This document shows positions 10,567 through 20,982 of a DNA stretch of 64,000 nt, piece by piece. Position 1 is the first letter of the stretch. Each line of letters starts with the position of its first letter. The notes beneath the pieces were generated by a model. It was not told where the DNA came from. It searched no databases and worked only from the letters and a program-made list of their open reading frames with translations. Origin of the DNA: Azorinus chamasolen. Lineage: Eukaryota; Mollusca; Bivalvia; Cardiida; Solecurtidae. Made by a program: the position numbers and the translations under genes. Location: assembly GCA_963576725.1 (NCBI GenBank), contig OY755242.1, positions 20,953,315 through 21,017,314 on the forward strand. The letters run 5' to 3'.

Positions 10567-10925
10567 CAGTAGATCCCCTCTAAAGTAACCACTTAAGAGA
10601 CATTGTCGTCATTTGAATAAAGTTGTTGCTTACCGCAGAACAAAAGTAACGCATAAAACTCATGTGGGAGCCTTCTGCATATATTTCGTCCTGCATTAAG
10701 CTACCCCCTCTTCTACGACTCAGTATTAGACCTCTTAAGTGGCCAACAAAAATATGTCTAATTATGGGTCTGTAAGGCAGGTGGTAGCTTAATGCAGGTC
10801 AGAAGCAATGCAGGATGTTCCTATAGGAGCTTTCTGCATTACTTTTGCCCTGCATTAAGCAACCACATGTCTTTCAAGACTTCTATGTTCAATAATTGAG
10901 TGGCCGCTTAAGACACATTATAGTG
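10567..10925. mobile_element. Two abutting pogo-like palindromic MITEs
   Basis: Starts CAGTAGATCCCCTCTAAAGT after TA and ends GACACATTATAGTG before TA. It contains two successive inverted-repeat bodies, each with a TAATGCAGG...CCTGCATTAA arm pair. The second has the centre TTCCTATAGGAGC. The outer arms (AGTAACCACTTAAGA and TGGCCGCTTAAGACA) pair, so it may be one composite element. Copy B: about 55984-56345. Confidence 0.55.
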
Positions 10926-11699
10926 TATTCACTTGTGAAATATTTATTATGAATATTAATTAGTTGAATCATTCTTAAGGTGGATCAGCTCGAGTCAACA
11001 ATTAGTGCAGCCGCTGTAAAGACTGTCTCATATGGGCCTACACTATATTCAAACACAAATGCGCAAACAGTCGTTTATAAGAAGGAAAGGGTTGAGCCAA
11101 TATCGAAATTAAACTGATCAGTTCTTTCGCTACAAATGCCGCATCTGTAACTACCTGTGCAGACAGTTTTGACACAGATAAGACGCTGAGTGATTCGGCG
11201 TCTCACCAGATTTATAACTGTTTGTTACTGTGATTATATTATAAAAAACATGAGCAGATGACAAAATCTAGCAGCGAAAGGGTTTAGGTTATCGTCCGTT
11301 AACAAGAATGTTACGACTTGCACAATTACATTGCATCTTGTAAAACTACTGTACAGTTAAAAAAGCTGCACTTCGGAGTACCATAAAACCCTTCAACAGG
11401 GACCTCCAGCAAGAGGTCTACATCTGGGTGTTAAATGTAAGTGGTAGCTTTATGCAGGACGCATAATGTAGACATGATTCCATAGTTGTTGCCATACTCA
11501 AACATTTAATTGTTCAAATGCTGTTCTAAAATTACTGACAGCCAATTACATGTTGTATTCATAGTCATTAGTTCTTACATTGAAATCAATCTAAAACAAT
11601 AGTTCATCTAAAATTGGTATGGATGACGTTTAGATTGGTGAATATGTTTGAATTACGGGGCCGCAACACTGAATATAGTGCCTTAATTACCCTGAGTAC

Positions 11700-11901
11700 A
11701 ATACAACATGTGTTATGTGGCCATTCATTTATTGAACATAGAAGTCTTATAAAACAGGTGGTTGCTTAATGCAGGGCAAACGTTACGCAGATAACTCTTA
11801 TATGAACTTTCTGCATTTCTTCTGACCTGCATTAAGCTACCACCTAATAATAGACCTATAATTATACCTATTTTGATGACCGCTTAAGACAGGTTCGTCT
11901 G
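11700..11901. mobile_element. pogo-like palindromic MITE, degraded left end
   Basis: Internal arms GTGGTTGCTTAATGCAGGGC and GACCTGCATTAAGCTACCAC pair, and the right end CGCTTAAGACAGGTTCGTCTG is followed by TA. The left end is uncertain. It is duplicated at about 57119-57320, and part of the same sequence is captured inside the element at 54400-54996. Confidence 0.5.
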
Positions 11902-12087
11902 TAATCTGATACCAAATATTTCCTCTCCGTGAGTTTGTACAGCTTAAGGATTTAATGTGGTACCATTTTGTTAGCTTTAAATTAGACTGACATAGTAGCA
12001 AATAGTGAAGGTCCTCATAAAACTAAACTTCTCCTTAAGGAGCATTTTAACATTTACTGTACGGGATACGAGTCACCAATGTCCTTT

Positions 12088-12155
12088 GCAAACAGTGTAG
12101 ACCCAGATGAGAGGGATCCTATAGGAGCCCTCTCACCAGGGTCTGCACTGTTTGT
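12088..12155. repeat. Isolated C-type palindrome
   Basis: From GCAAACAGTGTAGACCC to GGGTCTGCACTGTTTGT, arms carrying CAGATGAGAGG and CCTCTCACCAG, centre ATCCTATAGGAGC. The copy B counterpart (57497-57564) has GTCCTATAGGAGC. It is not inside a recognisable TTAA element. Confidence 0.7.
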
Positions 12156-12535
12156 CATATTACATTTTCTCTAGAAAAATACCTTAACATTCACCATATG
12201 CTTAACCGGTTTGAATTTTGGAATAGTCCATTTGAAAATTCGGCGTTGTTGTGGTTAATTAGTGCCTGTACTATTTCCTTAATGTCTTCTGTCCGAATAT
12301 ATGGAACAATTAGGGCAAGATAGCACCGATACAGAGATTGTTAGTATAACCTGTAGTTAGACTAGATGCGAGTCAAGTACGGGTCAAGTACGAGTACGTA
12401 TTTATATCTGGAAGAACCATCATAAACCTTTCAATGATGAATATTTAAAGTGAAACGGTATAACGGTGTTTAATGTTTAACCAGCTATGGGTGGATGGGT
12501 GATTATCTTTGCAAACGGTTTGGATCCAGATTACT

Positions 12536-13015
12536 GCTTTGCTGGTTATCATCATCATCGTTATCATCATTATTGTTATCAACATATGTGTAGAGAGTGA
12601 TAGGATCATTAGAAAAAAAGCAAACCTAATTAAGTGTGGTGGCTTTGTTCTGTTGTTTTGACAGCAGCATTACCGCTTTGCTGGTTAGTTTGCTGTTTGC
12701 AACAGAATAATCATCGTCATCATCATCACCATCATCATCATCGTCATCATCATTATTGTTATCAACATATGTGTGGTGATAGGATCATTGGATAAAATTA
12801 AGTAAACCTAATTAGTGTTACGGCTTTGTTCTGTTGTTTTGACAACAGCATTACCGCTTTGCTGGTTAGTTTGCTGTTTGCAAAAATATCCATCGTCATC
12901 ATCGTTGCCGTTATCATCGTCATCATCATGTGACATGTATGGATACCCATGACATCATTAGTGTTATTCACATGGTGGAAAAGGAAAACGGTTGGCAAAC
13001 CTAATTAGTGTGGTT
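12536..13015. repeat. Copy A insertion with ATC-rich tandem units
   Basis: Three diverged units begin GCTTTGCTGGTTA at 12536, 12675 and 12856 (139 and 181 bp apart). Each contains an (ATC/GTC)n microsatellite and a block ending in CCTAATTA. It interrupts a D-type palindrome that is intact in copy B (57921-57985). From about 12536 to 13505 copy A and copy B (57986-58850) are unrelated. Confidence 0.65.
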
Positions 13016-13284
13016 GTTTTGTACTGTTGATTTAACTCTTCCCTTGTTCTTTGTTGATTACAAATGTCATTACCTACTAAATATTCATGGATAAATTAGT
13101 GCTGATGAAATATGGTAGGTGGAACATTGTACACATGTTAGACAGCATAGAAGCAGATCTATCAAATTCTTTTAGCAAACAGAACACTTCAATAGACCCT
13201 GATCAGATAGCTCCTGTAGGAATCATCTGATCTTGGCCTACTCTGTTAACATATGCATGAAAACATGTTTACATGAAATAAATG

Positions 13285-13385
13285 GGTTCCATGCTTACAA
13301 ATTTTTTTAGTTGACTCAGATCTGACCAATCTATAGTTTGAGAACAAACTCAGACTCAACTAAAAAGTTTTATAAGCATGGACCC
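13285..13385. mobile_element. Small palindromic MITE (GGGTCCATGC family)
   Basis: Outer arms GGGTTCCATGCTTACAAA and TTTATAAGCATGGACCC are inverted repeats; inner arms AGTTGACTCAG and CTCAGACTCAACT also pair. A related copy at 24989-25123 has a partly duplicated right half. It is distinct from the CAG and TTAA families. Confidence 0.55.
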
Positions 13386-13504
13386 AGGGTCCAGATGAGA
13401 CGCCGAGTAACTCGATGTCTCATCGGAATTTAAACTGTTTGACATCCAGCCAAGTGTTATTTCAAAAGCTTGGTTGAAGTGGAAGTAGTCAAAATTGCAC
13501 TTTA

Positions 13505-13678
13505 CAGTATAACCTCTCTATAACGGCCACTACATTGTGTTGATTAGTCGGTATTAAGGGCATATGGCTGCTCCTATAGGATTGCTCTGTTTTACTTTCA
13601 CTTTGCTTTAAGCAGCCACCTGCGTTTTACACAAAATACTTGATGTGATTTAGTGGCCGTTATAGAGAGGTTTTATTG
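13505..13678. mobile_element. pogo-like palindromic MITE
   Basis: CAGTATAACCTCTCTATAAC to GTTATAGAGAGGTTTTATTG, flanked by TA. Core GCTCCTATAGGATTGC. Part of the left inner arm is missing. In copy B (ending about 58976) the entire left end is replaced by unrelated sequence, leaving a solo right arm. Confidence 0.65.
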
Positions 13679-14583
13679 TATTCAAATTTGATCAGATATT
13701 ACTTTTTGCCGTGTGAGCGATGATGATAGAGGGGGGGGGGGTGTTAAAATACAAAATGTCTGCTTAAACTCTGTTATTTACAGGGTTGACTTACTTAAGA
13801 ATCGCTTAAACTTTAAAGAAATTAATGACCGAGTGTCAAACAACCTAGATTCAGACGAAAAGCCGAAATACCCGACCCCTCACCCGGATGTATCCTCTCA
13901 TCCGGGTACAATCTGTTTGCACATGCCAGCCAGGTCGGGTTTAATAGGCGAAAGGTTCAAACACTGTTCCAAGAAATTCGTTATGCTGTCGATAAAACAA
14001 ATAGGAAACGAGATAAATAGCTAAATTCAGTCTTGATAGACAGTTGGCCACAACGAACTTGGGTATGCATGGTGAAAATGAAGTCTGGGGTAAGCACGAT
14101 CTTCGTATACAAATATAACGCATGACTGGGTATGACGAACATTGCATCTTATCATTGCTAAACAAGACATGAGTCGTATTTGCAAACTGTTTGGACCCAG
14201 GGAAGACGCCGAGTAACTCGGACACTAATCAGGATCCAATCTGTTTGACATCGACTAATAAATAACTTAAATGTTGATCGAATAGGAAAAAGTCAAAATT
14301 GTCCCATTTCAGATTTGAACAGACGGTTTTGTTATTCCAGTTGGGTAAGGTTAAAACTGAATTTTTTTCATAATTCCAAGACACGCCGTCATGTTATCGG
14401 TAAAACAGATAGGGCGACTTAGATGATTATCGTCATTCCATCTTTTCAAGTTGTTAAAGATTTGACCATAGAGAACTTAGATTGGCTCTGGAATAACCAA
14501 GAACTACGTAAATAAATAGTATGCTCGAATGTGTAAAAGCAACAGTATCCCTTTCCATGCTATGTACGGTCAGACTAATACTT

Positions 14584-14650
14584 GCAAACAGCTTGGATAC
14601 AGATGAGACTCCAAGTTACTCGGCATCACATCTGGATCCAATCTGTTTGA
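14584..14650. repeat. Isolated palindrome, arm type D
   Basis: From GCAAACAGCTTGGATACAGA to TCTGGATCCAATCTGTTTGA, centre TCCAAGTTACTCGG. D palindromes share the GCAAACAG...CTGTTTGC outer arms with type C but carry a different core (consensus CCGAGTAACTCGG). Others lie at about 14178-14250, 18651-18716, 36810-36876, 37288-37350, 44385-44452 and 57921-57985. Confidence 0.6.
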
Positions 14651-14879
14651 TAATGTCAGATATACGAGAGAATAGTTGAACGGGTTTGGGGAAAAACAAG
14701 AGATTTTGATAGATCAGAACTTACAATGTATATTATCTACAGCCGCGCTATTAGACCCATATTCTCTCATAGTGGGAATTGGCACGTTCTGCATTGTTTA
14801 ACAACATGCCACTAATGCTAATAGGAAATATCACGCTGGTGAGAAGAACATGCCAGAAAGGTCCTTGTATGGAATAGGG

Positions 14880-15275
14880 ATTGGAATGGTTGACGTCCAG
14901 TCGTGTCAGCTCAAAGGTTTCCCTTTGCAACAGATTCAAAGGGATGGTTGAAGTTCAATCGTGTCAGCTCGAGGGCTCAGCAGATTATGAATGGTGATTA
15001 GTGTCCGACTGCGTCAAATCCATGTCTCAACTGATACCGAGTGATAGTTGGATTTCGCCAACTTCAGCTCGAGGACTCAACGGATTCTGAGGGATGGTTG
15101 AAGTCCGATCACATTAGTTATATGGCTAGAAAGACCACAGATGATTACAGGAGTCCGATGGCATTAGCTTGACGGCTCATTTATCCTAAGAGATAACGGA
15201 AGTCTGATCGCGTTAGCTCGAGGGCTCAAAATATCTCAAAGGATGGATGAAGTCCGATCGCGTCAAATCGTCTTG
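14880..15275. repeat. Degenerate tandem repeat, about 50-60 bp period
   Basis: The phrase GAAGTCCGATCGCGT(C/T)AGCTCGAGGGCTCA recurs in diverged form, near 14896, 14954, 15003, 15102, 15150, 15203 and 15252. Spacing is irregular. It abuts the reverse transcriptase fragment, and copy B has the same array at about 60180-60575. Confidence 0.6.
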
Positions 15276-15294
15276 TGATTGTGAATTCAAACGT

Positions 15295-15409
15295 AACATA
15301 AATCTCTCTCATACCCGTACAAAAACAAATCGGCGACCAGTTGTGCACAATTTGTACCCATAGGAATACTAATCACCTGATATACAGATAGCTGCCATTT
15401 GTTTATAAA
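15295..15409 (-). pseudogene. Reverse transcriptase fragment, Penelope-like, copy A
   Basis: On the minus strand the frame reads FINKWQLSVYQ followed by ISIPMGTNCAQLVADLFL and YERD. The (G)IPMGTNCAxLLADLFLxxYE block is the characteristic RT core motif of Penelope-like and related reverse transcriptases (family knowledge). Only about 40 codons remain. After YERD the frame differs from copy B by a one-base indel and stops. There is no endonuclease, polyadenylate tail or neighbouring TE protein. It is a dead retroelement remnant truncated into the adjacent tandem repeat. Confidence 0.7.
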
Positions 15410-15635
15410 AAAACACTTTAGGTGTTCGTGTAAGAAGAGATATGTAAATATGTATATGTATGTAACAATTTTCATGATTTATTCTTTAAATAACCGGCTT
15501 ACAGTAGGTGATTCTACCCGGTCGTTGTTCAGTGCAGGAAATAATGTAACGTATTCCATGAATAGAACAATCTCCTCCCGAGTCTTCCTCCATCTGTAAT
15601 TAGCTTGACATCGCAATATGACTGGAATACATGTA

Positions 15636-15842
15636 CAGTAAACCCCCTCTAAAGCGAAATTCTAGTAGAGAAACAAAATAGATACTATTAGGCAGGTGAA
15701 TGCTTAATGCAGGGTGAAAAAGTCATGCAGAAAGACCGTAGAGGTGCGTTCTGCATGACTTTCACCCTGCACCAAGCTGCCGCCTGTCTTCAAGCCCGAT
15801 ATCTATACTAAATTGAACGCCCGGTTTAGAGAGGTTTTACTG
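15636..15842. mobile_element. pogo-like palindromic MITE upstream of lectin gene 1
   Basis: CAGTAAACCCCCTCTAAAGC to GGTTTAGAGAGGTTTTACTG, flanked by TA. Inner arms are AATGCAGGGTGAAAAAGTCA and TGACTTTCACCCTGCA. It ends 358 bp before the lectin ATG. The counterpart at 60930-61136 precedes lectin gene 3, and a different subfamily member (29940-30131) precedes lectin gene 2. Confidence 0.75.
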
Positions 15843-16200
15843 TATACTTGTATACTTGTGTACTTTGAACTGTGTATTCTTAAAGCGACGTAAAATTCCG
15901 ATACATACAATGTCTTCAAAAGGGGTTTGTTTTAGAGTATGCCACAGTCAAGATAGGCGAGCTTCTTGTATATTCGCAAACATTATCACGGGGCCTGGGG
16001 AGCTTACCTAGCATGCCACGATAATAGTCAACAGATGGCATTACGCATATAGTTTCTCATAAAACAGTGATTCGTCTAAGAAAATAAACACATTTTGAAT
16101 CGAGGTTTGAAACGCAAACATCATTGTATCTATTGGTTAGTATATCAAGACTACTTTTTAACTGCTGAATCAGGAACGATTTTAACAAACAATTAGAAAA

Positions 16201-16959
16201 ATGGATATTTACAAGCCTTGGGAGATATTGCTAATGATTGTTTTTGTCCAGTTCGCTGATACAATGGGTAGTTTGGACTCTGACCTGTCTCCGGACCAAA
16301 GTTTGGACGGACAGTTTTTGCTCGAAATGGGACAGAAATTCAATAACCCGTTAATAAAGCTGATAGGAAAAGTCGTGTTGAATGGAAAGAAGAACATTAC
16401 TGAAACACTTTGTCGCTTACATCCATGTACGGAATGGGGAGTGTGGTCAGACTGCCCAGAAGCCAGAGGTTTCAGCATAGTGACCAGGTCACGTGTATGT
16501 AATAGAACAACTGCAATGTGCAAGTATGACAGTCAGACAGAGTTTACAAGCACCGAATCTAAGGTTTGTGAAGGTAAATGCCCTTTAAGCTACAACGTTA
16601 TCAACGGATACTGTCTAAAGTTTTCCCAGACGACAATGATATCAGCAGAAGCTGATTGTCAAAAGGAAGGCGGTCACATGGTGAACATTAACACAAAACA
16701 CATATCTGACAGTGTGTATGCGTTTCTTAAGAATCAAAGTTACACTGGTAGTATCTGGATTAACGGGAATAGGACTAGTGTCGGATCACCCTGGACGTTT
16801 ACCTATGGTGCCGCTCCTAATTTTGATAATTGGCACTCATCAGAGCCTTCAAACGGTTCGTCAGAATTATGCAAGGTAGATGACTTTAGCTCCAATACGA
16901 GATATTGGTGTGACCGAGGATGCACAAGCAAATACAAATTCGTTTGTCATATTATTTAA
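16201..16959 (+). CDS. Secreted TSP1-like/C-type lectin domain protein, copy 1
   Basis: A 252-residue intronless protein. Residues 1-23 form a signal peptide (hydrophobic ILLMIVFVQFADT). Residues 71-127 form a Cys-rich segment beginning CTEWGVWSDC, like a thrombospondin type-1 repeat. Residues 128-252 form a C-type lectin domain with GYC138, C153, ELC224, C241 and FVC249, the usual long-form disulphide set, and SIWING as the WIG-type motif. The ligand loop has EPS (215-217) instead of EPN, and WCD (236-238) in place of WND, adding an unusual Cys237. N-X-S/T sequons occur at 65, 101, 178, 190 and 218. Sugar binding is plausible but unproven because EPN and WND are both altered. The start is the first ATG after AACAATTAGAAAA, shared with copy 3. 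Likely an extracellular recognition protein. Confidence 0.85.
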   Translation: MDIYKPWEILLMIVFVQFADTMGSLDSDLSPDQSLDGQFLLEMGQKFNNPLIKLIGKVVLNGKKNITETLCRLHPCTEWGVWSDCPEARGFSIVTRSRVCNRTTAMCKYDSQTEFTSTESKVCEGKCPLSYNVINGYCLKFSQTTMISAEADCQKEGGHMVNINTKHISDSVYAFLKNQSYTGSIWINGNRTSVGSPWTFTYGAAPNFDNWHSSEPSNGSSELCKVDDFSSNTRYWCDRGCTSKYKFVCHII

Positions 16960-17163
16960 CAGTTTACTATAAAATAAGCCTTTTAATGCATTTGCAAACA
17001 AACTGTTCTCTTTTTTTGTATTCTAACAGGTATAATTACTTATATGAATATTCATCAGGAAATGACGGGAAAAGATACAGTGGATGCATGAAAAGGAAAC
17101 ATCAGCAACTAAACTCAGAATAGAAATTGCTTTCAGTCAACCTATTAGCTAACAGTTGACCCA

Positions 17164-17271
17164 AACAGTTCGACAGAATTATGCAAGGTAGATGAAGTTA
17201 GCTCCAATACGAGATATTGGTATGACCGAAAATGCACAAACAAATACAACTTCGTTTGTCATATCATTTAA
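17164..17271 (+). pseudogene. 3' fragment of a fourth lectin gene
   Basis: Thirty-five codons plus TAA match the lectin C-terminus, from NSSTELCKVDEVSSN to KYNFVCHII, including WYD where copy 1 has WCD. No upstream lectin domain is attached. The preceding DNA (16960-17160) instead resembles the region downstream of lectin gene 2. Relative to copy 1 nearly all differences change the amino acid (one silent ATT/ATC). It is followed by a duplicated CAGTTTACTATAAAATAATAA stretch with AATAAA motifs. Either a remnant of a lost paralogue or a gene-conversion tract. Confidence 0.8.
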
Positions 17272-17339
17272 CAGTTTACTATAAAATAATAAATTCTGAA
17301 GGGATTACTATAAAATAATAAATTCTGAAGGGAGGTGAT

Positions 17340-17590
17340 CCCCTGAGAGCAAAAATTACAACACAAAAAGAGAAAAATGCAGACTCGGTTTTATTGAGTC
17401 TGTTGATGAACAGTAATTGAAAGTGCAACACTGCTCACGCCCCCTAGCACCGGCCTAAGCGGTATTCAATTTTCAGAACAAGAAGTACTGAAATTCATGA
17501 TCTCAAAGGATCAGAAGGTATAACAACACTGAGAATGAAGTACGGGGCGATGTTTTACGGCCGCCACACAAGCACTTAACACCTAGCCTT
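17340..17590. other. Conserved spacer after the lectin genes, no gene
   Basis: Shared with 62260-62520. It includes a block (AGTGCAACACTGCTCACG, CTAGCACCGGCCTAAG) that also occurs diverged inside the 3.6-kb element near 3330-3405, so it is a dispersed repeat. No reading frame. Confidence 0.5.
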
Positions 17591-18399
17591 TTAATGCATT
17601 TGTAAACAAAGTGTTCTCTTTCTTTTGTATTCTTACTATTGTATAATTACTTATATGAATATTCATAGGGAAATGACGGAAAAAGATACAGTAGGTGAAA
17701 AGGATACAGCGGTAACTAAGCTCAGAATAGGAATGGCGTTCAGTCAACCTAATAGCTAACAGTTGACCCAATAGTCAAGTTATGTACAGTGGCAACCAAG
17801 TTCAGGATAGGAATGGCTTTCAGCCAACCTATCAAGCTAACAGTTGACCGAGTAGTCAAATAAATGGAATGATTTTGTGTCAGCCCGTTTATTCTAATTT
17901 TATGATATTGATGAGCATGGCTCAGTATCAAGTTTGTTAAATGTAATGCAGATTATTCTAATTTATAATATTGATGAGCATGGCTTTCAGTCAACTTGTC
18001 TGTATCACTAGTTTGTTAATACAGTTTATGCGGTTCCTTCCGGTTTGTGATTTCATATCTATTGTATACCTTTTTGCACATCTTTCATTGACCTGATAGA
18101 CAATCATGTGGTTCCTTCCGGCTAGTGATTTCATATCTATTGTATATCTATAGTATATCTGTCAAATGCCTGGATAGATAATCATGCGGTTCGTTCAGGT
18201 TAGTGATTTCATCAATGTGAAGCGCTTTTGAATGCACACATCCATTGTGAAAAGAGCGCTATATAAATGTGGTATAATAATAATAATTCAGTTATATATA
18301 TCGTACCATGTTATTTTACGTATGTTGTACGGATAATTTGTTTGACATATAAACATAGAAAGATATATATGGATTAAAAAACCGATACAGAATAGTGTA

Positions 18400-18588
18400 C
18401 AGTAGAACATCTCCTAGGCGGCAATCAGAAAGAGGTCTAGTTCAGGGTCTGTAAAACAGGTGGTAGCTCAATGCAGGTCACAAGTAATAGAGTAATCTCC
18501 TATAGGAACTTTCTGCATTACTTTTTACCCGTATTAAGCATCCACATGTGCCTAGTAAGTGAATGACAGCTTCAGACAGGGTATACTG
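18400..18588. mobile_element. pogo-like MITE in fold-back spacer
   Basis: CAGTAGAACATCTCCTAGGC to AGACAGGGTATACTG, flanked by TA. Centre ATCTCCTATAGGAAC with arms ending in GCATTAC. Counterparts at 31886-32074 and 63330-63518. Confidence 0.65.
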
Positions 18589-18650
18589 TACTCTTCAACT
18601 GACTATGATACTGTGCTCTTGTCCAACATTTCGCGTTCTGACTCGCACTA

Positions 18651-18716
18651 GCAAACAGTTTAGTTCCAGAGGAGACACGAAATAATCCGGCGTCTTATCA
18701 GGATCCATTCTGTTTG
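18651..18716. repeat. D-type palindrome in fold-back spacer
   Basis: GCAAACAGTTTAGTTCCAGA to GGATCCATTCTGTTTGA, degenerate centre ACGAAATAATCCGGCG. Conserved at about 32137-32205 and 63580-63648. Confidence 0.55.
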
Positions 18717-19837
18717 AAACTCATTCAATAATTTCTAAATTGCACCAGATATAAATTTGAGCATGTTTCATTTAGTCAAAGTTTGGTAAGTTTTGTGATA
18801 AACATATCATACAGAGTCGGAATTATATACAATAACACTCTCTAAACCGGGCAATCAAGTAAGTATAAATACCGGTGTTGGATAATTATTATTATTATTA
18901 TTATTCTAACACATATATATAGCGTTCTTATCACACCGGATATGTACATTCAAAAACGCTTCAAATGGATGACATCACTAACCGGAACGAACCGCATAAT
19001 TATCTATCCAGTCAATGAAAGATATACACTAGGTATGAAATCATTTGAAAAATCATGGAACCACACGATTGTCTATGCGGTCAATGAAAGATATCCAGGA
19101 GATGTACAATAGACATAAAATCACTAACCGGAAGGAACCGCATAAACAGTATTAACAAACTCGATACAGACATGTTGACATGAAAGCCATGCTCATCAAT
19201 ATCATAAATTAGAATACTCTGTATTAACAAAGTTGATACAGACAAGTGGACTGAAAGCCATGCTCATCAATATCATAAATTAGAACAAACGGGCTGACTG
19301 AAAAGCATTGCATTTATATGACTATTGGTCGACTGTTAGCTTAATATGTTGACTGAAAGCCATTCCTATACTGAGCTTAATTGCCACTGTACATGACTGT
19401 TGGGTCTTTCATCCTGCATTAAGCAGCCACTGGCTAAAGTATCTAAATTATTATGTACTAGAATTCCGGTGTAGAGGATTTTTACTGTATCATTGTAGAA
19501 TGTATATCTGAGAATACAGTGTTGTATGCCAAATATGTACACAAGTCTGTTGGTTCTGGGTCATTACTGTGTTACGTACTGACACTGTGCATAGAATGTA
19601 ACATTCAAGTTGGTTTTTGTGATCTGAGAGCGGTGATACAATATAATAGAGCATACTATGACATTATTCTAATCTATATATAAGTATTAAATATATTTGT
19701 TTTTAAATGTTCTATAATTATGCATTGAATATACCCTGTTTTGTACATAAATGTATCTATGTGAAGCGCGTTTGAACGCACATACCCTGTGTGAAAAGAG
19801 TGCTATATAAATGTGGTATAATAATAATACGGTATAG

Positions 19838-20450
19838 TCCCTGTAAAGGGACAACATGATGAAAGTATTTTTATATTAAAATAACAAGTGGTTACTGAAT
19901 GCGTGAAGACAGTGGTGCAGAACATTCAAGGACACCTTGATGGGGAACGCATCAGAGGAGTTTGACTTTATATGTCAAATGACAATGTTAGTAAAATGTT
20001 TTGCCTGTCACCATATACAGTGTACAATGTGTGTTGTTGTTCATGGTGTCACTTTACGAACCTGCTACAAATCACGAGACGAGTGCATTTCTTTCACAGT
20101 GTTCACAATGTGCATATTTCAACCTGTAACATTAATAATAATTATGTTTGATTTAAACAGATCTGAAGACAGTTTTACACATTATATTTCGGACTCGTTG
20201 AAAAATGCTGATGCCGAGTATCAAACAACTTAGATCCTGATTAGAAGTCGAGCTATTCGATGAGTTCATCTAGAACAAACTGTTTGCAAATATCAGTGAG
20301 GCCGCTCTTAGCATAATAAGAGGTAATGTGGTTTGTGCAATGAGTAAAAACAAATACCATTGAGGTCACACTTAGAAAGATAAGGTGTAATGCGATTTGT
20401 GCAATGAATAAGAAACACTTTTCTTAAAACATGTTTAAGACTGTTTAAAC
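19838..20450. other. Conserved non-genic segment
   Basis: It corresponds to 33346-33964. A frame of 98 codons here is not preserved in the second copy, where it is shifted upstream and runs in different frames. It contains a degenerate D palindrome near 20217-20288. No gene supported. Confidence 0.5.
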
Positions 20451-20621
20451 AGAATCTGTCTAAAGCGGCCATCAAACCAAGGTCCAATTATGGATCTGTA
20501 AGACAGGTGGTAGCTTAATTAAAGAGCTTTCTTCATTAAATTTGCCCTTCATTAAGCAACCATCTGCTTTTAAGACGTCTATGTACAATACATGATTGAC
20601 CGCTTAAGACAGGTTGTACTG
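20450..20621. mobile_element. pogo-like palindromic MITE
   Basis: CAGAATCTGTCTAAAGCGGC to CGCTTAAGACAGGTTGTACTG before TA. The central part is shortened (CTTAATTAAAGAGC). The counterpart at 33964-34164 keeps more of the left inner arm (AATGCAGGTCAAAAGTATTG). Confidence 0.6.
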
Positions 20622-20779
20622 TATGTCGTGTACGAAAAATTGGTTTGTAAAAACATGCATATACATGTAGAAAACACTATGATAACGGACTGTTTCTTCA
20701 CATGCATTAAAATAAAAAACACATCATTAGTATAACATATTGTCTTTGTTGCAATTCGGGACAGAGTGCAGATAAAATG

Positions 20780-20982
20780 CAGTAAACCCCCGCTAAACCG
20801 AATGTAAATTTTAGTATAATTATCGGTTTTGGAGATCGGTGGCAGCTTTATGCAGGGTGAAAGTCATGCAGAATGTTCCTCTGGGGACTTTCGGCATGAC
20901 TTTTACCCTGCATAAAGCAGCCACCTGCCAAAGAGTATCTAAATATTTCTCTACTACAATCACGGTTTAGAGGGTTTTACTG
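20780..20982. mobile_element. pogo-like palindromic MITE
   Basis: CAGTAAACCCCCGCTAAACC to GGTTTAGAGGGTTTTACTG. Inner arms TTATGCAGGGTGAAAGTCAT and ATGACTTTTACCCTGCATAA are well matched. Centre GTTCCTCTGGGGAC. Counterpart 34322-34524. Confidence 0.7.

Larger units (their letters stand above)
1..19071. repeat. Long tandem duplication, copy A
   Basis: This segment aligns collinearly with 48687-64000, where the sequence restarts with the same bases (TATCATGTAATAAAC). The correspondence runs through the lectin gene (16201 to 61476) to the window end (19071 to 64000). Flank divergence looks like a few percent by eye. The offset falls from 48686 to 45275 bp because copy A has a 3.6 kb insertion and other private segments. 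It may be a real tandem duplication or an uncollapsed second haplotype. Confidence 0.9.
17690..19400. repeat. Long fold-back (inverted repeat) downstream of lectin gene 1
   Basis: The left arm (about 17690-18295) is inverted at about 18885-19400 around a spacer of about 590 bp. Landmarks in order on the left are AATAGGAATGGC, TTCAGTCAACCTAATAGCTA, ATATTGATGAGCATGGC, CGGTTCCTTCCGG, AGCGCTTTTGAATGCACA and GCGCTATATAAATG; on the right they recur reversed. Each arm contains two or three tandem copies of about 70-bp subunits. The spacer holds a pogo-like MITE and a D palindrome. Equivalent structures lie at 31260-32920 and 62620-64000. Confidence 0.75.

Noticed and set aside
13713..14024. 103-residue plus-strand frame with PTPHPDVSSHPGTIC
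   Set aside because: The frame is created by a D-type palindrome and a G-run; copy B only partly preserves it.
19937..20233. 98-residue Cys-rich frame (also 33495-33749)
   Set aside because: The frame is not preserved upstream between duplicates and has no signal peptide or known domain.
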